From Porphyromonadaceae bacterium (GTDB lineage: Bacteria > Bacteroidota > Bacteroidia > Bacteroidales > Tannerellaceae): DNA of 5,368 bases. The DNA lies in assembly GCA_003517945.1 (NCBI GenBank), contig DOZP01000193.1, forward strand, positions 1 to 5,368, in the 5' to 3' direction. The notes beneath the pieces were generated by a model. That model was not told the DNA's origin. It did no database searches and was given only the letters and a program-made list of their open reading frames with translations. The translations under genes and the position numbers were made by a program. Below are positions 1-5,368 of this stretch, piece by piece (position 1 is the stretch's first letter; every line of letters begins with the position of its first letter).

Positions 1-489
1 TTTTACGAAAAACCATATTGTAAACAAAATGGATGTCAATAAAAGCATGAAACAAAAATCCCATTCTTTTAGATAGGTGACCAGTCTTTTACCAAACCTG
101 GGAGAAAAATCTATTAGCCATAATATGAATACGGAAACCGGATATACCCACTCATATTTTATTGACAATTCGTATTTTTCGGTTCCTTGAGCGTCGTAGA
201 ACCATTGATATCGAACGATTAAAGCAAAGAACAGAACAAAGGCTCTTGTGAATAACGATGTCCAATAATTTAATTTCACAAACTTTCTTGCAGTTGAATC
301 GGCAATCGAACTACTGCCACCTGTTTGTGCCATAATCTTATCATATAGTTTTTGATAGTTCGCTTTAAATCCTGTCGGATATGGCTGGCCGGTATGACCT
401 CCAAGCATCCATGAAAAACAAAATAAAAACATAGAAAATAAATCCAAACCGGTAATAACTAAAATTGAAACAAATAAAAAAGTACTCAT
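1..489 (-). CDS. Multi-pass membrane protein, 3'-truncated by window edge (unrecognised family)
   Basis: An open frame runs from ATG at 489-487 to the window edge with no stop: 163 codons, C-terminus missing. I do not recognise the family. The N-terminus (MSTFLFVSILVITGLDLFSM) opens a hydrophobic segment at about residues 4-29. A polar loop of about 45 residues follows (about 30-75, with a HTGQPYPTG stretch and a GGSSS stretch). Further hydrophobic segments lie at about 78-96, 114-128 and 145-162, so at least four membrane spans are likely, in the inner membrane. Aromatic and basic residues flank the spans (RYQWFY, SPRFGKR). There is no visible enzyme motif and no clear cleavable signal peptide. 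The start follows the stop of the large NTPase gene by only 12 nt (AACAAGAACATT), with no terminator and no strong Shine-Dalgarno, so the two are probably co-transcribed. By analogy with sensor-effector gene pairs, it could be a membrane-acting effector or anchor for the NTPase; that is inference. The reading frame is secure because it stays open throughout and its hydrophobic pattern is coherent. Confidence 0.8.
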   Translation of the reverse strand, partial: MSTFLFVSILVITGLDLFSMFLFCFSWMLGGHTGQPYPTGFKANYQKLYDKIMAQTGGSSSIADSTARKFVKLNYWTSLFTRAFVLFFALIVRYQWFYDAQGTEKYELSIKYEWVYPVSVFILWLIDFSPRFGKRLVTYLKEWDFCFMLLLTSILFTIWFFVK

Positions 490-501
490 AATGTTCTTGT
501 T

Positions 502-3500
502 TTAAGGGTTAATAAAATTTAATACGTAAACTTTTCCGAGTGAATTGCCAACAACAATCCGATCATCATTCAAAAATTTCATCGTCTTAATTTCCACTTC
601 ATCTTTAAATTCGGCGCTTTTCTGATCTTTTAAATTGCTATAAATCAAGTCACCGTCCTGAATATAGCAAAACTGTTTTCCATCGTCCGAAAATGCTACG
701 GGTAACGTCTTTTCCATGGCTTTCAGAAAGGCGTTGACGACTTCTTGCATAGGAATGTTTTTTTGCGTTGAAATCGTATTGAGTTGATGAATCCATTCTT
801 TTTGCTTATCAAAATAAAATTCGCGAAATTGTTGAAAATTATTCATTTCTGATATGTTAATGTTTTTTGCAATGAAAAAAGACCTTTTTGCTTTTCCTTC
901 ACTAAGTAATGACATCATATTGTAAAAACCGGTTAGTGCTGTCGGAATACGTTTGTTCTTGACCTTGCTGAGATCCCAGATCGCGATACGTCCGTCATGG
1001 AGGATTAATACGGCAACATGACCCTCATCCGAAAGAGCTGCTCCTGAGATGGGGGGTGTATTTTCTTTACTACATGTAATGATGGTATGAGCCTCATAGC
1101 CATCCTTAGGCCCTTCGACGGTCAGTTTTAAAAGTATTGATTTGCTCTTTGTACTCCAAAGAATGACACCTCCGCCTTTGTCTACGGAAAGAAGTAGGTT
1201 TCTATCTTTATTGGCTGATATCGCTTTGATGTTTTTCTCATGCCAGTCTATCGGTGTTTCTATCAGGTTCGTAAGATTTCCAAAACGAATAAATGAGGAG
1301 TCCTCACTATATCCAATCAGCCATTTTTCGTCATCATTGATAATGTAATCCTTTAATTGATTCGTATTTTGATTGATTTTTTTGATTTCATTTATATTTT
1401 TCGTGCTGATTGTGACCACAGAACCTCCTGCACAAAGAACTTTTTCTCCCCCTTTATACAAGTAAATGGAGGATACCGGGCCATTGATGATTTTACAATA
1501 ATCCCATGAATTTTCACGAGACAGGTCCCATATATTTACCATATTATCCGAGGAACAACTAACCAGATATTTTTCACGTATGGAGTCGTGAATAGTCCTA
1601 ATATACGTAGAATGTCCTTTCAGGGATATCGAAATGACGCCGGATTCATAATTAATGATATCAAGTTGCCCGTTACATCTTGCTGCGATAATATTCTTCA
1701 TATCCTTAACAACAAAGAACGTGGAGTAACCTTCCGTGCATTTGATTTTCCGGACAATAACCGTGTGCGTTATATCCCAAAGGCTGATAACCGCAGTGGC
1801 GTCAAGAACAAGCACTTGAGTTTCATTAATAAATGCAAGTTTTATAACATCCAAATGTTGATTATACTTGTTTTGTTTTAATTTCGTAACCGGCATATTT
1901 TCCCCGGTCTTGTAGACATAGACATCTAAGTCCGGAGAGGCCTTGTTTACAGCCTTCGTTATTTCATAGGAAATACTATTCAAAGTGTGACATATCGCTG
2001 TATATCCACCATTCGGAGAAATAGCGATAAGGTTTACTCCTTCTTTCGGGCCGGAAAACCTGATATAAGATGTTTCTTTCTCGTGTATCAAATACGAGAT
2101 TAGCCTGTCAGCCGTATGAATTAAAAGCATACTGCCGTTCACAGCCATTTCCATATTTTTAGTATCGTTACAGTGCACGGTGTCAATTAAATGACCGGTT
2201 GAAACATCAAATGCTAATACGGTGTACCGGTTATCAATATACAGCATCTTTTCATCATTTGACAGGATCGCTTTCCCCATATTTGAAATCATCCGCTCGC
2301 CCATGAGTTTCACTTTGGAAATGAGAATTCCTGTTTCCATGCTGTATGTATCCAGTATGTTATCCCTGCATAATGCCATAAGATTGCTACCTTGATTTGT
2401 TAAGAATATTTTATGGGCATTACAATGGATGCGTTTTTTTGAGCTACCGGTTTCTACATCGCGAATTTCTATTTCATTATTGTCTTTGTCTTTCAATAAT
2501 AGGGCAATGCTTTTTCCTTTTTTACATAGAAGTACTGATTGTATTTTATTGTATCCTTTAAATGAACGGATTAAATTATTGTCGGGATATTTAAATGTAT
2601 CTTTCGTTTCCGCCATAAACCATGGAATGGGAGGATCCGATTTCATGGTTTTACATAAGATGCTAGTTAGAAAATAGGCATTATTATTTAATCTCCCAAA
2701 AAGATGAGAGAAGATTTGTGTTTTATCCTTTTCCAATATAAAAGTACTCATCTTCAAAGCGTCATGCATTTTTCTGATGAGGAAAATATCCTTACTTTGA
2801 TCCATGTCTTGAACTTGTTGATACATTGCCAGATCGTTTAACAAAGAATAAATATCAAATGCTTGAATACGCGCGTAGAGAAAGTGGCAATCTGTCATGA
2901 GTGCAATATATTCATTCTTTAGATCTCCGTTTATGTATTGCCAGGCCTGTTCCATCAGTTTGTGTTTATCACTGAGTGGTTTTAATTCAAAGTATGCAGC
3001 TAAGGAACGATGCCATTCGGCGCTTGTTCGTGCATCGTGGTGACTTGTTGTATAGCGAACTGTTGCAGCTATTTTGAAACTGTCAAAGAAGAAATCAATC
3101 CTGCCGTCGCGTTTAGCGAAATAGGGGCGTAATTGCCTCAATATTAAATAAATTGTGTCGTTTGCGTCATTCTCATTATCCGTTAGTCCTTCCTTGATAA
3201 GTAAGCCTGATAATTCTTGGGTGGTCAGCCCGTAGCGACTGTGTGCCAGCCATCCTAAAATGTAAGGGAGTGATATGGCGGGAGATATTTTTGAATAGGC
3301 GGGGTCTGATTCTATACGCAACAACATGGCTTCAAAAGCTTGTTCAGGTGTGTTACCGAAATTTTCATGTATCATTGCTGTTAAATCGTGATGCACTCCA
3401 AAAACGCGTAATTCGGATAGTACTACTTTCAGGAATAGCGGGTTATTCGATCCTTCAGAATTAATCAAACATTCTATACGTGCGTTGTCTAATTCTTTGA

Positions 3501-5037
3501 AATAGCGATTGAGATATGCCGTTATGAGTTTTTTTCGATCATTTGTATTATTGAAAGGCTGTATGCCCTGTAATATCATCGAATGAGTTTTTACTTGTTG
3601 GTGATAGAATATATCCGCTTGTTTATCACCACGTTTGAAGCTAACTATTAATTTGACGTTTTTTGGCAAAGTTGTGGGTATCCAGGACAAATTTTCCATT
3701 CCGGTTTCAAGCTGATTCAGCGCATCAATGATTAGGATGATTTTGCCTTCTTTTCCAGCTTTATCAAGTATATCCGGCAGTTGATTTAGCATCTCTTCTG
3801 TTTCTGTAGGAATGTCACTTATCATTTTTCCGCTCTCTTTCAGTTCATTCAGCAAAGACCGGATCAGCTGTTCGACATTTACGGAATTATCACTACCGCC
3901 AATAAACCTGTAATGGAGAACTTCGTTGTCTTTTGGTCTGTATGTACTGATAAAATGTGCAAGCAAAGAGGTTTTTCCCATACCCGCAAAAGCTGTAAGG
4001 GCAAAAGGACGGGAGTCATTTCCGGAAAGATATTTATTGATTAAGTCGAAATCTCCCTGTCGTTCGATAAATCCTTCTCCGGCAATCTGCAAAAATTGAG
4101 CTTGTTGGTCAATATCTCTCTGCAGCGGTGTATCTGTTTCATGAGCGCGTTCGCCGAATCGAGCTATGATTGCTTGCTTCATATCTTCGATTATAACGTC
4201 AGCAAGTTCTGTTCTATCTACTTTGAAGTCGGACAATCGCCCCTGAGTCAGACGTTTGTTGTATTCTTTTGCTTTTTGCAATTCAGCGGGATCAATGATC
4301 TCACCGTTTTGGCAAACTTCTACCCCTGCACTTCTCCATGCCTTAGCCCATTTTGTGTACGCAGTGTTCCAGGTTTCGCTATCAGCGGATGCTGTGGATG
4401 GGCAATATAACGGTAATGATATTTCAGGCGTATTTTGGCGTTTATTCCATTTTGCCGTGTATTTATATACCGGACGGCCTGTCGAAGGAATTATTTCTTG
4501 CCGCCATTTGGCCAGTTGTTTGTCGGCATCGTTCGCATCTTGCTCCGTACGGTTTGTATAAACGTCGAGTAACCGTTCGTTTTGAATGGATTCCAGATAA
4601 TCGGGTTCACGCAGGTAAAAAAAAGCATATTCAGAGGACTGAACATGATGAAGCGGATCAATCAGTGCATGCAGGATCTCCATTTCTGTTACGGATGTGT
4701 TTCCCACATATTTTTCGACTAACTTGGGAAAGACCTCATAGGTATTTGGGTTAATGTCGTCTTTTTCAGGAATCCATCCGCGACGTTGTCCGAGAAAACA
4801 GAGAAAAAATGGACGGCAAGCGTCAATGCGATCTAAACAAACCTGCACAACACGTTTATTTTGTGTAGCATCAGCTTCTGATACTCCCCAACGCAAATCA
4901 ATATCGATTAATCGTAACTTACGCTCCTCGCACCATACTGATAATTGCGGAAAGACCCTTTTTACAAGGTAATCTCGTTCTGCGTGCATGTCATTGAATG
5001 TGCTGCTGATGAAAATATGTACGTTTTCCCACTGCAT
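502..5037 (-). CDS. DUF4062-NACHT-WD40 STAND NTPase, 1511 aa
   Basis: A complete gene for a large signal-transducing NTPase, probably cytoplasmic (no signal peptide or membrane span). DUF4062 occupies about residues 5-145, with the family hallmark IFISSTFNDMHAERDYL (8-24), then DLRWGV (47-52) and CFLGQRRGW (80-88). A Trp/Tyr-rich linker runs to about 300. The NACHT ATPase follows: Walker A AFAGMGKTSLL (349-359, K355-T356), Walker B KIILIIDALNQLE (432-444, D438), and a sensor-1-like strand KLIVSFKRG (462-470). A winged-helix part lies at about 584-662 (GWLAHSRYGLTTQELSGLL; LRPYFAKRDGRIDFFFDSF). An APAF1-like helical region covers about 670-800 (LMTDCHFLYARIQAFDIYSL; ILEKDKTQIFSHLFGRL). From about 825 to 1511 come roughly 14 degenerate beta-propeller blades, the clearest ending in VNIWDLS (1167-1173) and IAIWDLS (1351-1357). 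The order matches animal NWD1. An in-frame TAA at 5052-5050, with no ATG, GTG or TTG between it and 5037, fixes the start. Domain calls are strong; an antiviral or conflict role is inference from the STAND class, and the trigger is unknown. Confidence 0.95.
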   Translation of the reverse strand: MQWENVHIFISSTFNDMHAERDYLVKRVFPQLSVWCEERKLRLIDIDLRWGVSEADATQNKRVVQVCLDRIDACRPFFLCFLGQRRGWIPEKDDINPNTYEVFPKLVEKYVGNTSVTEMEILHALIDPLHHVQSSEYAFFYLREPDYLESIQNERLLDVYTNRTEQDANDADKQLAKWRQEIIPSTGRPVYKYTAKWNKRQNTPEISLPLYCPSTASADSETWNTAYTKWAKAWRSAGVEVCQNGEIIDPAELQKAKEYNKRLTQGRLSDFKVDRTELADVIIEDMKQAIIARFGERAHETDTPLQRDIDQQAQFLQIAGEGFIERQGDFDLINKYLSGNDSRPFALTAFAGMGKTSLLAHFISTYRPKDNEVLHYRFIGGSDNSVNVEQLIRSLLNELKESGKMISDIPTETEEMLNQLPDILDKAGKEGKIILIIDALNQLETGMENLSWIPTTLPKNVKLIVSFKRGDKQADIFYHQQVKTHSMILQGIQPFNNTNDRKKLITAYLNRYFKELDNARIECLINSEGSNNPLFLKVVLSELRVFGVHHDLTAMIHENFGNTPEQAFEAMLLRIESDPAYSKISPAISLPYILGWLAHSRYGLTTQELSGLLIKEGLTDNENDANDTIYLILRQLRPYFAKRDGRIDFFFDSFKIAATVRYTTSHHDARTSAEWHRSLAAYFELKPLSDKHKLMEQAWQYINGDLKNEYIALMTDCHFLYARIQAFDIYSLLNDLAMYQQVQDMDQSKDIFLIRKMHDALKMSTFILEKDKTQIFSHLFGRLNNNAYFLTSILCKTMKSDPPIPWFMAETKDTFKYPDNNLIRSFKGYNKIQSVLLCKKGKSIALLLKDKDNNEIEIRDVETGSSKKRIHCNAHKIFLTNQGSNLMALCRDNILDTYSMETGILISKVKLMGERMISNMGKAILSNDEKMLYIDNRYTVLAFDVSTGHLIDTVHCNDTKNMEMAVNGSMLLIHTADRLISYLIHEKETSYIRFSGPKEGVNLIAISPNGGYTAICHTLNSISYEITKAVNKASPDLDVYVYKTGENMPVTKLKQNKYNQHLDVIKLAFINETQVLVLDATAVISLWDITHTVIVRKIKCTEGYSTFFVVKDMKNIIAARCNGQLDIINYESGVISISLKGHSTYIRTIHDSIREKYLVSCSSDNMVNIWDLSRENSWDYCKIINGPVSSIYLYKGGEKVLCAGGSVVTISTKNINEIKKINQNTNQLKDYIINDDEKWLIGYSEDSSFIRFGNLTNLIETPIDWHEKNIKAISANKDRNLLLSVDKGGGVILWSTKSKSILLKLTVEGPKDGYEAHTIITCSKENTPPISGAALSDEGHVAVLILHDGRIAIWDLSKVKNKRIPTALTGFYNMMSLLSEGKAKRSFFIAKNINISEMNNFQQFREFYFDKQKEWIHQLNTISTQKNIPMQEVVNAFLKAMEKTLPVAFSDDGKQFCYIQDGDLIYSNLKDQKSAEFKDEVEIKTMKFLNDDRIVVGNSLGKVYVLNFINP

Positions 5038-5212
5038 AACCGTCTTATTTTATGTGTAATTTTTTGATTGCGTTTTCATCCTTGAAAATAATTTCACTGC
5101 AAAATTAATTAATCTAAGTGTGTTCGTTATGTCCCATAAGTAGGGTATTATTTATAATTAAAACTAACTAGTTGAAATTGTGAAACATGAATATATTTAA
5201 TGATAGATCTAC
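5038..5212 (-). other. Intergenic region between the RyR gene and the NTPase gene
   Basis: This 175-nt non-coding gap is strongly AT-rich. It holds a candidate -7 element close to the NTPase gene and a nine-codon mini-ORF in the leader. I see no GC-rich hairpin followed by a T-run that would serve as an intrinsic terminator for the RyR gene; only short palindromes such as AACTAGTT and AGATCT occur. The length leaves room for an independent promoter, but read-through from the RyR gene cannot be excluded. Confidence 0.6.
5100..5107 (-). promoter_or_regulatory. Candidate Bacteroidota-type -7 promoter element for the NTPase gene
   Basis: On the minus strand the sequence is TAATTTTG, a full match to the TAnnTTTG -7 consensus used by the Bacteroidota primary sigma factor. 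It lies 62 nt before the NTPase ATG, so transcription would start around 5090-5095 and give a leader of roughly 55 nt. The partner -33 TTTG box is not visible about 19-21 nt upstream, where the sequence reads near AACGAACACAC. The eight-base match in AT-rich DNA could therefore be chance. Confidence 0.4.
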
Positions 5213-5368
5213 TTATATCGTCTTGTATACTCTCAACCCGATACTTTGCATCATCGGAATGATATTTTCCGCAATGTCTATATCTTTTTGTTTTTCGGCT
5301 TTGGGGAGTTTGTCCCAATCTACCAAAAGCGGATGTGTTTTCTTATCGGCATCTTTTTTCTTTCCATA
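5213..5368 (-). CDS. RyR-domain protein, C-terminal 51 residues (5'-truncated by window edge)
   Basis: The final 51 codons of a gene entering from the right edge, ending at TAA (5215-5213). The peptide starts YGKKKDADKKTHPLLVDW, continues DKLPKAEKQKDIDIAENIIP and ends MMQSIGLRVYKTI. This fits the second half of a RyR domain, whose usual signature is GWxYG, then a K-x-HP-x-L stretch, W-x-x-L, EK-x-x-D, and a final helix leading to G-[LI]-x-V. The first two residues match the YG of that signature, so about half the domain lies beyond the edge. RyR repeats were named from ryanodine receptors. Prokaryotic copies occur as small stand-alone proteins, including in Bacteroides, or as modules in nucleotide-signalling and conflict proteins, where ligand binding is suspected. 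The full length and any N-terminal domains cannot be seen. The gene is codirectional with the large NTPase gene, 175 nt upstream of it. The domain call rests on motif recognition by eye. Confidence 0.8.
   Translation of the reverse strand, partial: YGKKKDADKKTHPLLVDWDKLPKAEKQKDIDIAENIIPMMQSIGLRVYKTI

Noticed and set aside
1142..1881. Plus-strand open frames of 68-97 codons (1142-1348, 1588-1881)
   Set aside because: They lie wholly within the propeller-coding part of the minus-strand NTPase gene, give low-complexity peptides without recognisable domains, and are best explained as antisense shadows.
478..2751. Repeated 12-mer ATGAGTACTTTT (minus strand, 489-478 and 2751-2740), encoding MSTF at the start of the membrane gene and inside the NTPase
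   Set aside because: The matches are too short and AT-rich to be meaningful and the flanking sequence diverges at once; probably chance. The internal copy lies in the helical region and is not a plausible gene start.
4096..4972. Overlapping plus-strand open frames opposite the DUF4062 and linker coding region
   Set aside because: Several overlap each other in different frames and are rich in Cys, Ser and Phe, as expected from antisense reading; the opposite strand encodes clearly conserved DUF4062 motifs.
5161..5212. Possible terminator after the RyR gene
   Set aside because: Only short AT-rich palindromes (AACTAGTT, AGATCT) are present, with no stable GC-rich stem plus T-run, so no terminator is called.
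1..5368. CRISPR arrays, tRNA genes, insertion-sequence ends and attachment sites
   Set aside because: No regularly spaced direct repeats, cloverleaf-like segments, transposase fragments or paired terminal inverted repeats were seen by eye on either strand; almost all of the window is accounted for by three genes.

Overview
The window is an AT-rich stretch whose three genes all read on the minus strand, so transcription runs from high to low coordinates. It looks like Bacteroidota, probably a gut Bacteroidales. Start codons lack clear Shine-Dalgarno sequences and sit behind A/T-rich leaders. A TAnnTTTG-type -7 promoter element lies in front of the main gene. Small RyR-domain proteins, like the one at the upstream edge, are known from Bacteroides. 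This assignment is inference; there is no taxonomic marker in the window.

Layout in transcription order: (1) 5368-5213, the last 51 codons of a gene ending in a RyR (ryanodine receptor repeat) domain, cut off by the window edge. (2) 5212-5038, a 175-nt intergenic region with a candidate -7 element and a nine-codon mini-ORF. (3) 5037-502, a complete 1511-residue STAND-type NTPase with the order DUF4062, linker, NACHT ATPase, winged helix, APAF1-like helical region, then a long degenerate WD40/beta-propeller region of about 14 blades. (4) 489-1, the first 163 codons of a multi-pass membrane protein, starting 12 nt after the NTPase stop codon and running off the window.

The large protein has the layout of a signal-sensing switch. 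The C-terminal propellers would sense a ligand, the NACHT module would bind nucleotide and oligomerise, and the N-terminal DUF4062 domain would signal or act as effector. The same order is seen in animal NWD1, and DUF4062-NACHT is shared with NPHP3. In bacteria, such STAND proteins are often antiviral or otherwise conflict-related. The tight spacing makes the membrane protein a likely operon partner, possibly a membrane-acting effector. The upstream RyR gene is codirectional but has enough space for a separate promoter, so its functional link is weaker. A RyR / DUF4062-NACHT-propeller / membrane-protein cassette is the best candidate here for an uncharacterised system. Its role in defence is inferred from architecture and context only.
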